64,000 nt of DNA, from positions 167,226,053 through 167,290,052 of the forward strand of contig CM048552.1 of the NCBI GenBank assembly GCA_026413225.1, read 5' to 3'. Below the pieces are notes generated by a model that did no database searches, was not told where the DNA came from, and was given only the letters and a program-made list of their open reading frames with translations. The translations under genes were made by a program, and so were the position numbers. The stretch is from Otis tarda (taxonomy: Eukaryota; Chordata; Aves; Otidiformes; Otididae). Positions 49,690 through 61,900 of this stretch are shown here, one piece after another. Each line of letters opens with the position of its first letter. Within the stretch, counting starts at the first letter, position 1.

Positions 49690-51119
49690 CAGTGATGAAG
49701 TCGTGGCAGTCTGCTGAGGTCCCCAATGACTGGAAGAGAGGAAACATAAACCCCATTTTTAAAAAGGGGAAAAAGGAAGATGCAGGCAACTACCGGCTGG
49801 TCAGCCTCACCTCTGTGCCTGGCAAGGTCATGGAGCAGATTCTCCTGGAAACCATGCTAAGGCTCATGGAGAGCAAGGAGGTTGTTGGTGACAGCCAACA
49901 GGGAAGATTGTGCCTTACCAATTTGGTGGCCTTCTATGACGGGGTGACAGCATTGGTGGACAGGGGATGAGCAATAGATATCATCTACCTGGACTTGTGC
50001 AAGGCATTTGACACTGTCCCACATGACATCCTTCTCTCTAAACTAGAGAGACATGGGTTTGATGGATGGACCACTCAGTGGATAAGGAGTTGGCTGGATG
50101 GCCGCACTCAGAGAGTGATGGTCAACAGCTCAAGTGCAGACTGGTCACGAGTGGTGTCCCTCAGGGGTCCGTGTTGGGCCCGGCCCTGTTCAACATCTTT
50201 GTCAGCGACATGGACAGTGGGATAGAGTGCACCCTCAGCAACTTTGCCAATGACAAGAAGCTGTGTGGTGCCATCGACACGCTGGAGGGGAGGGATGTCA
50301 TCCAGAGGGACCTTGACAGGCTGGAGAGGTGGGCCCATGCCAACCTCATGAAGTTCAACCAGGCCAAGTGCAAGGTCCTGCATCTGGGTCATGGCAATCC
50401 CAGGCACAAATATAGGCTGGGTGGAGAATGGATTGAGAGCAGCCCTGAGGAGAAGGACTTGGGAGTGCTGGTGGACGAGAAGCTCAACATGAGCCGGCAA
50501 TGCGCCCTTGCGGCCCAGAAGGCCAACCGCATCCTGGGTTGAATCAAGAGGAGCGTGGCCAGCAGGTCGAGGGAGGTGATTCTCCCCCTCTACTCTGCCC
50601 TGGTGAGGCCCCACCTGGAGTACTGTGTCCAGTTCTCGAGCCCCCAACATAAGAAGGACGTGGACCAATTGGAGAGGGTCCAGAGGAGGGCCATGAAGAT
50701 CAGAGGGCTGGAGCACCTTTCCTATGAGGACAGACTGAGAGAGTTGGAGCTGTTCAGCCTGGAGAAGAGGAGGCTCCGAGGAGACCTTATAGCAGTCTTC
50801 CAGTACCAGGGCCTACAAGAAAGATGGGGAGAGACTGTTCAGTAGGGCCTGTTGTGATAGGACAAGGGGTAATGATTTTAAAATAGAGGGAGGTAGATTT
50901 AGATTAGATATTAGGAAACATTTTTTTACAATGAGGGTTGAACAGGATGCCCAGAGAGGTGGTGGATGCTCCACCCCTGGAAACGTTCAAGGCAGGTTGG
51001 ATGAGGCTCTGAGCAACCTGATGTAGTGGAAGATGTCCCTGCTCCTAGCAGGGGCGTTGGACTAGATGACCTTTTAAGGTCCCTTCCAACCCTAAGCATT
51101 CTATGATTCTATGATTCTA
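49690..51119 (+). mobile_element. CR1 LINE, 5'-truncated, young-looking
   Basis: Begins inside RT at the [15 protein letters not shown] block and ends with a clean double ATTCTATG tail at about 51093-51119. Its sequence is close to the copy at 1-2885. The 3' UTR is complete apart from a small deletion near 50940. There is no clear target duplication, as is common for CR1. Confidence 0.95.
49692..50845 (+). pseudogene. CR1 ORF2 C-terminal part (RT), lightly damaged
   Basis: The first frame (49692-50225) carries NYRLVSLTS and [13 protein letters not shown], with one TGA at 49968-49970. A small deletion near 50130-50145 shifts the reading. The second frame (50066-50542) carries SGVPQGS and a NFANDKKL segment in place of FADD. 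A later frame (50555-50845) gives the [26 protein letters not shown] and EHLSYEDRL blocks. One catalytic Asp of the FADD box is Asn, so the copy is dead in function as well as in frame. Confidence 0.88.
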
Positions 51120-53299
51120 CAGTATCATCCACATATACCAAATTGACTAATGTGCAAGTTAAATGTATCGCATATGTAAAAACACTGTTTTAAAGAGTAC
51201 TGAAATGTAATGCATCTGATAACCTTGAAAATGCTTCAACCAGACAAAAGTCAGTACACTTTGTGTCCCTGATGCATATCCTGGTTTTAATGGTGAGATT
51301 ATTTTTTTTTGTTGTTATGAATAAGGCATTTATAGCTTCACTTTCAAACATTTAACCTCTGTTTACTCCCTTCTAAGAAAAACAAAAAAAACCCCAAGCA
51401 AACAAACAAATAACAACAGCAATAACAAACCTATCTACATGGATTCGATGAAGAACATATTCAAAGAACCATTCTTGTTACTATTTTAAATTACAGTAAG
51501 CAATGTCAGGAGCATTAGGGCATCTGCATCAACGCAGGACCAGGTAGTTCTGTTTTCTAACAGAAGATATGAATTGGTCATAATGGCTTCAAAAGACATA
51601 ATCTAAAGCCCCGTACATGATAGTAAGCACTTAGTAGGCAATAACTATATATAAGTCCACAGAGTAAAAGGATGACAGAAAAAAGTGGAAAGGGGTGATG
51701 TTAATATTTGTTTTGGTGCATATTTTGGAGAAAGGAGAAACCTCTGGTAGTTTGCATTTATTTTAAAGAACACTCTTTCTCTTCCTCATTCTCTTTACTT
51801 ATTCAAATGCCCTTACAATTAGGTAATGGGACCTCAGTTCCTCCCTCTGGTTCTGGTGGGGTGAGACTTGGAAACAAACAAACAGACATAAATCAACAAG
51901 CCAAATGCAATGTCTTTGAAAGATGCTAAGGAATCACATGGTCACCAGTAATGTATATATGCAGATATAATAGAAGTATTACTAGTCTATGTGTATATTA
52001 TGTCAAATGCTACCAAAACCTTCAGGTATTGATGCCTACAATACCAGCCTTTTGCTTTTCTGTGCAGCACCTCTGTGTTATTCTTTAATGATCACCCTGG
52101 TGTGTGTTGGATTCATAACTCCTTCTCAACTCCACCCCTCCCCTCCCTTGCCATTCACAGCCAGTCTCATCATGGGATCTGAATATCCTATTTTAGAATT
52201 GAAATAAAAGCTGTAAATATTCCCTCATCCCCTTTTTGTGTATGGCCTCTCCCTTCCTACTTAATGGTTTTCTGCCCTTTCTCAGTAAAATCCTGCATGC
52301 AGGCAGAGATGCTGTATGAACTAAGAGAGGAGAAGAGGCATCTATTGTATCTGCGAGCAAAGTGAGTGAGGAAGAGGTACAGTGGTGGATCAGAGGATCT
52401 CAAATGCACTGTGGCAGAAAAGCACTCTTAACTTTCCATCAGGATTTTTGGTATCTATATTGTTACAGATTCAAATGTTAGCCCCTATATCTATTAATTA
52501 ATTACATCATATATTCATTATGGTAATTTTAACCATGTTAAAACTGTTTAAAAAAAAAAAGTAATAAAAAGCAAAAAACAAAACAAAACAAAACCAAAAC
52601 AACCAAACAACTCATACAATATAAACCTTCCAGAGCATAATATTATCTAGCATTTTCCTCATATAGTGTTATTTTGTAACCTACAAGAAAGAGCATACAT
52701 GGAGAGTGAGCTGTATCAACCTCAGAACTGTTCACTGTGGCATATCTGTGAAAGTAACAGGGAATAGCAAGCCATAACATATTTTAGTAGAAGAAATGTG
52801 GTTGCACTGTAAAGAAAGCATAAAAAAAAATTCTTATAGTTTGGAAAGTAAATGCTCAACTTTTTTTTTTTTTTAAAAAAAAAAAAGCAAAAGCAATCAA
52901 ATCTAGTATCTGTCAGGTTCACAAACAGTAAATTAAAATCTACTGTTTCATATTTGAATACTAATGACACTGTACAATTATCAGAAGGTTCTTCTATTTA
53001 CTGCTAGCCTCAAGCATTCAGTAATGAACTACCCAGGGATCTGCTGCAACAAAGTAATTGTTGACTTCCTCCCTTGTATTCTTCTTCTCCAAGATTTACC
53101 GACTTTCTTTTTCCTTGTAATTACTCTGTGGTAAATAAAAAAAAAAAAAAAAAATCCAGAGGTTGGTTTGTTTGGGTTTTTTTTTTAAATTTAATTATAA
53201 AATATTGGGTATGCCTCTTAGTGTCCAACAACAGTGTGCATCTTTGGGTTTTGATAGAGTTCGTGGAAGCACTGGTCTGTTCTCAGAGCTATTATGTCA
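51120..53299. other. AT-rich non-coding sequence
   Basis: No gene is recognised. It contains A-rich CAAA runs (51380-51420 and 52550-52600), a T14A12 tract at 52861-52886 and a poly-A of about 18 near 53137-53155. Confidence 0.5.
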
Positions 53300-53707
53300 T
53301 TTGCATTAGTGAGACCTGGTGAAATGAGTCCCATGACTGGAATGCTGGATGAAGGCTTGTGGGCTGTTCAAGAGGGATAGACAGAGCAGGTGAGGCAGAG
53401 GACTTGCACCATATGTAAGGTAGAGGACTGAGTGTACACTCCTCATAGTTAGCGATGTTGTGTTTGAGAGCCTCTGGTTGAGGATTAGGGGGGTGGAAAA
53501 CAAAGCAGATGTCATTGTGGATGTCTACTATTGATCATCCAGCCAGGATGATAGCAACGATGAGTTATTTTACAGGCAATTAAAATAAATCTCTGGACCA
53601 ATAGCCCTTGTCCTTATGGAAGATTTCAACTTCTCAGATATCAACTGGGAATACCGTACTGCTGTGACAAGTCTGGGAAATTCCTGAACTATGTTGAGGA
53701 AAATTTC

Positions 53708-54711
53708 ATGTCAAAAATACTCCGTGAGCCAACACGGAAAGATGCTCTCCTAGACTTGTTGTTTGTGAGTAGAGAAGGTCTTGTGGGAGATGTAATGGTA
53801 GACGGCTGTCTCAGCCACTGTGATTACAAAACGGTGGAGTTGAAAATTTTCACTGTGATGACAAAAAAGGTCAGTGGAGTTGCCACCCTGCGTTTCAAGA
53901 GAGCAAACTTTAAGCTACTCAGGGAGCTAGGTGGCAATGTCCCCTGTGAATCTGCTTTGGAAGGCTTAAATATCTATGAAAGCAGGTCAGTTTTTAAGAA
54001 TCACCTGTAGAAACATGTAGGCAATCCCATGGTGCCAAAAGTCAAGCAAGCGGGCCAGAAGACCATCTTGGCTGAACAAGGAACTCCTCTTGCAACTCAG
54101 GTGGAAAAAAGAAATTGTGTGATATCTCAAAGTGAAGTTAGGCTTTGCAGGAAGATCACAGACCTGTAGTTCACATGTCTAGGGAGAAAATACGAAAAGT
54201 CAAAGCTCAATGAGAGTTGAAACTGGCCAGTGTTGTGACAGTCAAAAAAAAAAAAAAAAAAAAAAAAGCTTTTTTAAAGTAAGTAAAGTAAGTTAATAGC
54301 AAGAGCAAGTCTAAGGGAAATATTGGACCAATACTTGATGAAGATGGTCACCTGACTAGTAGGGATGAAGAAAAGACTGAGGCATTCAATGCTTTTTTTT
54401 TGTGTGTGTCAGTCTTTAATATTAAGGATAAATCTTGTACTGCCTAGTTCTCTGAGTTGGAGGACCATGACTAGAGGAACTGTGACTTTCCATTTGTGGA
54501 TACTGAAATTGTAAGGGACCAGTTGTATCAGCTGAATGTTCACAAGTCCATGGGGCCTGATAGGGTTAATCCCAGAGTACTGAAGGATGTGGTGGATGTT
54601 ACAGTAGGACTCTTCTCAATCATCTACCAAAGGTCTCAGGAGTCTGAGGAGACCCCTGCAGACTGGAAGCTAGACAGTGTTATTCCAGTCTACAAGAAAG
54701 GTATGAGGTAA
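53708..54711 (+). pseudogene. CR1 ORF2 remnant (endonuclease end, RT start)
   Basis: Frame 53708-54010 gives LREPTRKDALLDLLF, VSREGLVGDV and DYKTVEL (the SDHD position is changed to SHCD). Frame 54496-54711 gives [15 protein letters not shown] and ADWKLDSVIPVYKKG, the start of the RT domain. Stops and frame changes separate them and the catalytic palm is not present. Confidence 0.8.
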
Positions 54712-54889
54712 GGCCCAGCGAACTACAGAGCTGTTAGTCTAACTTCAGTTCCTAGAAAAATTATGGAGAAGTTTATACTGGGTACTATTGAAAGGCATTT
54801 AAAGAATAATGCAATCATCAGACACAGTCAACATAGATGCACAAAGAGAAAACCCTGTCTAACTAATTTGATATCCTTCTATGATAAGG

Positions 54890-56046
54890 TGTCGTGGTTT
54901 TTTTAGTGAGGGGGGGCCTAAGGTGGTAGCTTCTACAGGAAACTGCTAGAAGTCGCTCCCCTTTGTTTAGTGGACTTGGCCGGGCCTAGGGCGGACCTGC
55001 TGCTGGCCAAGGCCGAGCCGATTGGTAGCAGAATGTTCCGTGATAGCGCCTCTGCGATAACGTATTTAAGAAGGGGAAAACAAAAAAAAAAAAAAAGAGA
55101 GAGAAGAGAAGATGTGAAGAAGCTGAGCAGGGGCGGAGGCGCAGAGGGGGAGGCGCAGGCCTCATGGGCCTTGCAGGCCCCACCCTCTGGCCTCTCGCCA
55201 GGCAGCCGACTGGGCCCGACTCGGTCCGGCCCGGCTGCAAGAAGTGGAGAGGAGATGAGAAGTGAATAAGATGTAAAAAAGATCCTGAGAGACATCTACC
55301 ACCCTGTTGTGAGTGAGGAACGGCTGCAGACGCCAAGGACAGTTCAGAAAGGAGGGGGAGGAGTAATGCGACTCCTGGCCAAGATTCCCCTGCAGCCTGT
55401 GGTGACGACCATGGTGGAGCAGGTTGTCCCCCTGCAGCCCATGGAGGTCCACGGAGGAGCAGAGATCCACTTGGAGCCCGTGAAGGACCCTGTACCGGGG
55501 GAGGTGGATGCCATGCCTGAAGGCGGCTGTGGCCCGTGGAGGGCCCGCTGGGACAGCCGTTCTGGAGAGACTGTACTCCGTGGAAGAGATGACCCACGCC
55601 GGAGCAGTTCCACGAAGGACTGTGGCCCGTGGGAGGGACCCCACGATGGAGCAGGGGAGGAATGCGAGGAGTTCTTCCCCCAACCATGAAGCAGTGGCAT
55701 GAAACAACGTATGATGAACTGACTGCAACCCCCATTCCCTCTTCCCCCCTGTGCCGCTCAGGGGGGGAAGGTAGTAGAGATAATGTTAAGCTTGGGAAGA
55801 GGGAGGGGTGGATGGAGGTTATCTTGTTCTCTGTCTCATTATCCTGCTGTTTGTAGTAATAAATGAATAGTTTTCCCCAAGTCGAGTCTGTTTTGCCCGT
55901 GACGGTAACTTTGAGGATTTCTCCCTGTCCTTATCTCAAACCTTGAGCCGTTTTTCCTTATATTTTCTCTCCCTGTTCTTTTGGAGGGTGGGGGGAGTGA
56001 GAGAGAGACTGCGTAGTCTGGTCCTGATCAGGGCTGAACTACGACA
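54890..56046 (+). mobile_element. Solo LTR, 1,157 bp, with 5-bp target duplication
   Basis: Starts TGTCGTGG and ends ACTACGACA. It is flanked on both sides by TAAGG (54885-54889 and 56047-56051), a perfect 5-bp target duplication. A TATA-like TATTTAA lies at 55063-55069 and an AATAAA polyadenylation signal at 55858-55863, so U3, R and U5 can be placed. No internal viral sequence remains, as expected after LTR-LTR recombination. Several open frames across it (both strands, to 249 codons) reflect GC-rich sequence without stops and are not genes. Its last 80 bp closely match the ends of the 448-bp LTRs of the provirus. Confidence 0.93.
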
Positions 56047-56065
56047 TAAGGTCACTTGCCTCTGG

Positions 56066-57060
56066 CAGGAGGGTGGCTGTCTTCAGCTGGTCCATGAAAG
56101 CTCTCTGCAGCAAGGATGGCATGCTGCTCCCAGATCATCCAGATAAACACGTCTGGCTGGGGGGTCCTCATCCTGCTGGCTCTGGAGAGGCAGTGTCCTC
56201 AGCAGAACAACCTTAGGCAGGGAGCGGGGACAAAGCTGGCTCCTCCCCATGTCACTCACCTGCAGCCACCGATCTGTCCTGACACAGTGAGAGCCACAGA
56301 GCCATCCACACTTGCTTCTCTTCCTGAGGAATATTCACTTGCCCCAGGGCCTCTCTTCAGTCAAGCAACTATACTCTGCCCTTTGTAGAATCTGCCAGCT
56401 CTCCTGCAAAAGCGAGGATCATCCAGAGAGGGGATATTCCAGCTTCTGGCCAGCAAACACGCCTCTCAGAAGCTGAGGGAGACCCTCGACAGGGAGCTGA
56501 GATTCATCTTGAAAGCCAGCCTGTGCACCTTCATCTTGAAGGTGAAGTCTGCTGACCTGGAGCCCAGAAGCTCCCAGCTCTGTTGGCGTTGATGGGTACC
56601 TGCAAGAGCAGGAACAAAAACCCATCCATCTCCTTGTAAGCCCAAGTATCAGGGATGCTACCTGTGCTCCTGGCAGCAGTGGTCAAAGCTTCACCTGGAG
56701 CCCTTAGCATTGCAGGACTTCCTCCAAAACACCCTCTCTAATCTCCTTGAAAAAGATCTCTTTGTGGATAAGCACCCTGCAGAAGACCAGCAGGCAGGAG
56801 AAGCTGACAGGACTGAAAGAGTAAGCATGGCAAGCAACCTACCTGCTCCACAGGAACTGGCAGAGGGTAGAGACTTGCCTGCAAAGGGATGGCCTCCTTG
56901 AAAAAGCTGTATCTTCTGCCAGCCACATCTTGCTACTGTGGGGTTGAGTTTTGGCTATAAAAATCCAGGTCATAGTCTGTTTGATTTGGGGGAAGCTTCT
57001 GAAATAATGTGTATGTGTTGTGACTGCCACATAGGCAGTAAAAAATATTCATGGTATAAT
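56066..57060. other. GC-richer block of unknown nature
   Basis: About 1 kb that is clearly richer in GC than its surroundings and has several overlapping frames of 60-90 codons on both strands. I do not recognise a protein family, LTR or LINE in it. It could be a fragment of a processed or decayed gene, or an unlisted repeat. It lies between the broken CR1 and an LTR fragment. Confidence 0.35.
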
Positions 57061-57129
57061 AACAATTTTAATGTGGTGTGAATTTTTTTTTTTAATTCAG
57101 CTAGTTTTTAAGTGAAAAGCCCCAGTATT

Positions 57130-57345
57130 TTGGGTGCAGGTGTCTAGGTGTTGGCAGTGGGGTGACTGCAGGGGTCACTGGGTGACTGCAGGGGCCGGGG
57201 CTGCCCTGTGCTGGACACAACTGGTTCCAGCCAGTTCCAGAAGACCCACCACAGGGCACACAGCTGAGCCCCTCAGTCAAAATGGTGGCTTCTTAGAGAA
57301 AATGTATTTAAGAAAGGGGGAAAATGCCACAGAACATAGTAGTTT
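57130..57345 (+). mobile_element. LTR U3 fragment
   Basis: GTGCTGGACACAAC and following bases match the U3-like part at 32265-32320. A TATTTAAG-type TATA element lies near 57304-57311, after which homology ends. A 20-bp tandem duplication (57161-57200) sits at its left part. Confidence 0.65.
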
Positions 57346-57639
57346 AAAGTTGAGGTGATCTAGATATCTATCTGCCAGTAGTTAGCCACCCTGTAGACAA
57401 GATGCCTATCTTTGATAGCCCAGTTCAGAGCCCCATTTCCTAAGTAAGATTTTAGAAAAGTTAAGTTTCAGTTTAGCTGACAAATTATGCACAGAAGATA
57501 TCAACTAATCTTATATACCATTATTGTGCTGCAAACACAGTGATCTCCAACAAAGGAATAAATAGAAATCAAGGGCCAGGTGAACCTTTTCAGCTAAACC
57601 TCTCAGGGCTTATTTATAACTTAAGTACATAAATGAATT

Positions 57640-57890
57640 TTGGGCACATCACAAGAAGTTAGGAGGGGACACAGCTGGGAAAGCTGACCCCAGCTGACCA
57701 AAGGGATACCCCATACCATCCGGTGTCATGCTTAGCAACAAAAGCTGGGGGGAAGAAGGGGGAAAGTGGGACGTTTGAAGTTATGGCATTTGTTTTCCCA
57801 AGTAACCATTACGCATAGTGAAACCCTGCTTTCCTGGAGATGGCCCTAAACACCTGCCTGCTGATGGGAATTCATTCCCTATTTTGCTTG
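57640..57890 (+). mobile_element. LTR fragment of the 26323-26912 family
   Basis: The segments GCTGACCCCAGCTGACCAAAG, CTTTCCTGGAGATGGC and ACACCTGCCTGC match the middle of the LTR at 26323 in order and orientation. Both outer ends are missing and the next CR1 begins at once. Confidence 0.75.
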
Positions 57891-57897
57891 CTGAGCC

Positions 57898-58925
57898 TGC
57901 CGTCTTGTCATAGAAGGCAATCACATTAGTTAAGCATGATTCCCCCCTTTTGCAAATCCATTCTGACTATCCCAATAAACTTCTTGTTCTTAATATTTTG
58001 GCAAATTGTTTCCAAGTGCATTTGCTCCACCACCTTCACAAGGATTGAGGCAAGTCTGATCACCTTTTAGTTCCCTCAAGGCTCCTTCTTGCCCTTTTTA
58101 AAATCGAAGTGGCATTTTGTTTCCTCTAGCCCTCAGGAATCTCCCAGTCGCCATGACATTTCAAAAGTAAACAAGAGTAGCCTTGCAATGACATTGATCA
58201 ACCCTCTCAGCACTTGTGGGCACATCCCATCAGGTCCAATGGACTTGTGTACATCCAATTTGTTTAAATGGTCGTAACCTGAATCTCTTCCACTGATGGT
58301 AAGTCTTACTTGCTTTGGACTTTCCCACAGATTTCAAGGGTGCGGCATTTCTGAAGCTGAGTACCTGACTGGTAAGTCAAGGCCAAGGTGAAATGGGCAT
58401 TAAGTATTTCATTCTTCTCCATATGCCTTATTGGCATGCCCCCATTCTCATTCAGCCATAGACCTACATTTTCTTCATTCTTTTTGCTATTTATCTATTT
58501 ATGTACTTCTAGAAGACTGTCTTGTTGCCCTTCATGTCTTATAATAAGATTTAAGTCCAGATGGGTTTTGCCTTTCCTAACGCTGTCCCAGAACACTCAG
58601 ACAACCTCTTGGATGACTTTAATGCTTCCACCTCTTGCATGCTTTATTTTATATTTGAGTTTAGTCAGGAACTCCCTGTACATTCACATAGGTCTCGTGT
58701 AATCTTTGTTCAGCTTTCTGCATGTTGGGATGGACCTGTTGAGCTTGGAGGATATGATCTCCTAAAACCAACCATCTTCTAGGCCTTCCAAGCACACCCC
58801 CAAATAGGCAGAGATCTGCTCTCCCAAAGTCCAAGGTTGTAATACTGCTATTTGCTCTGATTGTCTGCTATTTCCGTTGATTTAAGACTCTGAACTCCAC
58901 AATCTCATGTCACTGCAGCCATGTT
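57898..58925 (-). mobile_element. Old divergent CR1 LINE fragment
   Basis: Read on the minus strand, it covers the end of the endonuclease, the linker and RT up to the VIAFYDKT-equivalent block at 57910. The plus-strand frames 58089-58277 and 58388-58782 are shadows. It shows many indels and belongs to an older CR1 subfamily. Its RT edge ends at about the same CR1 position as the plus-strand copy that breaks at 54889. Confidence 0.78.
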
Positions 58926-61900
58926 GATACAGGATGTGGATACAGTTTATCAGTGACTACTAAAACTTTATGAGTATTTTTCTTTTTTTTTTTTTTTTTT
59001 TAAGAATAAGAGAAAAACTAGTTAATGTGTACTGGGAGGTTCCAGACAAAAGGATTGTCAGGATTTAAAATACATTTCATTTCACCTTGAAATTTATTTA
59101 TAATGAGGTACACTTCTAAACTAGTTGTGTCCCATTAAACAAAGACGCCAAATCATTTTATGAATGCATGACACCACTGACCTTCACAGTGAACCTGAAG
59201 AGTTCTTATCTGTTTAGTCTCTCATCCTAGAGGCCATTAATTTTCTAGAAGCAGTGATGTTAACTTTATTTTGGTAACTTTTTTAGTTACCTAGACCCTC
59301 GATGAAATGGTATAACTGTGATTACATGTAGTTTTCAAGACACAAGGATATAAAGAATGTATGTCCCATGGATGTGTATGTGTATTTTTTTTATTTATTT
59401 GTTTCAATCCTTTTCCAAAAAATTCTCGCTATTCTATTTTCCTTTGGCCACAACTAAATCCAGATTCACCTGAAGCTTGATGTAGCAGCACATAAATGCA
59501 GTTTGAAAAACGTTGACAGGTAGAAGGCATTCATCATGAGAAAAAGAAAAGAATGTATTCCCTTTTTTTTTCTATATGCTACTTATATTTCTTGTATTTT
59601 TTTCCTTCTGATTAATGCAAACTTAATTTTAATCTCTGTATTTTGATAATTGCAGAACCTGAGAAAAAGTAATTTTCTTTAAACATTATTTAGTATCTTT
59701 CTTACTGTACATTTTATGACATTATGCATTTGTAATATTCTTTCTAGACATATGGTACCATAATAGTATCTTCTGCTTCTGCCTCCACTTGTAGTGTATA
59801 ACACATGATAAACCATCTGCTGATGCTGATTTATGTACACATTAAAAGGAAATGTAGCAACTGAGATGCACTTTAAAAAGGATTATTGCATTACCTGAAG
59901 TCTTTTACTGCTGTGAACACCTTTGAAATAAAATATGAAAGCTGAATTAAAAAAAAAAAATAGAGACATATATATATCCTTGTGCCCCATGAATAATACG
60001 GCAATTTTTATTAGGAAAATGGTGAACAACTGTATCAGGCTTTAAAGATAAATCAATTTCTACTTAATTTCTTTTAAAAAAAACCTCCTACAATCCCTGT
60101 ACTTTTAAAGTGAAGAGATAAGTTGAAAGAACTTGGCATATCCTGTCTGAAGTGATTGCATTACTGAAATGGTGATAATCCTTTTATTTTTCCAACTAAT
60201 AATGGTGATGTCACAAAGAATTTTAGCTGTTCACTTTTGTATCAGGTGCACAGATGAGAAACTATATGGAAAGTGTAACAAAAAATGAGTACTATTGTCC
60301 TACTGAATATTTTGACATATTGTAATCTAAATCTTTTTATTGTATGTACTGTGGTCATACTGTCAAGTTTCTGTTTTCACTCCCTAGTTCAGGAGGATCG
60401 TGTAGCCCAATGCACTTTTTTGGAATCTTAATTTTCCTTTGTAAGCTTTATGTGACAGTAGCCCTTTCCTTTGCATGATAGTCTTCTCTTCAAAATCAAA
60501 ATTTTTAACTTTAAATGCAGAAATAAAATGCTCAAATAAAAGATACAATTTGAAATGTTTCCTGATGTTGTAAATACCACTGATGTCAAAAGCATTTGAG
60601 TTCACAGAGAAACACTGGATAAACCTCATTAAGAATCTCACTGAGGCTTTAGAAATATCTATGTTCATTCAAATTTTTTTTCAACCATTGTTTTTACTGA
60701 CTTTTAGGTTTACAGACTTTTTCCTGAAAAATAAAGAAAAAAATACAAAATAAAAGCTTCTCATTTTTTTTTCCTAATTACTGAAAAGTTGATTGGTTTG
60801 TCTAAGTAATGAGAATGTTTACAGTCCCTGAAGAAAATTCCTAGTGCACAGGGAGTCATCCTGGTAGAAACTGGTTATGTGATCATGAGATGTTCTATGT
60901 TTTTTTACAGTACGTACCATTTCATATTAAATACTCTATCAGGAAAAATCTAGGATGCAATAAAATAAATCCAATAAAAATTAGATCCAAAAACAGATAA
61001 AAATTTTGAAGCACTGCATTCCTTAAGTGTTTAATTTTTAAGGACTCATGAAAGCGTAGTTCCTTTATGTATTTGTGAACTACTGGCAAACATCTCCTTA
61101 AAACTTGACTGTGGTTATGCAGGACTATTCAGCTTTTTAATACTTCATGACAGTAAGTCCTTAACATAAATTAAGATATAGCTGAAAATATTATTTTGGT
61201 TGTTACACAGAACTCAGTAGTGTATTTTTGTGCTCTAATAAATCAGTTCATGCTGGTTTTAATTTGATGTTAAAGTGTTATGATGCAATTGAAACCAACA
61301 AAGTACAACTGAAGCTTATAGAGCTTATTTATGAAGTTAACTTCTTGTCTTTACATACTTTATATCAATAAAAGATATAATCAACTGTACTAACTAATCC
61401 TTGATCAGAAGTTTTGTGTTTACCTTTTCTTGTATTTTTCCTGAGGACATTAGAGCCATAAATACACATGTCATCAGCAATTAAAACATTATTATTCCCT
61501 GACTGCTCGACTTTTTTTTTTTCCTAAGGAGCACTGTTTATTATTTGTAGAATATACTTGTTCCTTAGTGGGAAAATATATCCTTAAGTAGCTACTACTG
61601 AAATGCTCAAAGAAAACATGAACAAAATGCCAGGAAATACATGCTGTTGTCACGCATAATCAAAACAAATATTAATATAATTTCTTTTAGATAAGGTATT
61701 AAAAAAAAAAAAACAACCAAAAAACTGACCATAAGCCCAGGAGATGACATTTCTCAACGTTAGAACCTGACTATACTAAATAAGTATATATATATACATA
61801 TAGATATTTTGAGAAGCTTCTCAAAGGAGCTGCATTTTATTTGAAATTGTTAAGAGACAAGGGGTTCATCAAAATACTCAGTTGCAAAAACACTGAGCTA

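Larger units (their letters stand above)
53300..56065 (+). mobile_element. Divergent CR1 LINE interrupted by a solo LTR
   Basis: Plus-strand CR1 of a subfamily different from the copy at 1-2885. It begins in the endonuclease (a SETW segment equivalent to ITETWW), continues through the linker and the start of RT, and reaches the LTNLISFYDK-type block. At 54889 it is broken by the LTR. The CR1 resumes after the LTR for about 15 bp and then stops near 56065. A 23-A run lies inside it at 54245-54267. It is old and heavily mutated. Confidence 0.82.

Noticed and set aside
54986-55735. 249-codon minus-strand open frame
   Set aside because: It lies inside the solo LTR, is antisense to it, and only reflects GC-rich sequence poor in stops.
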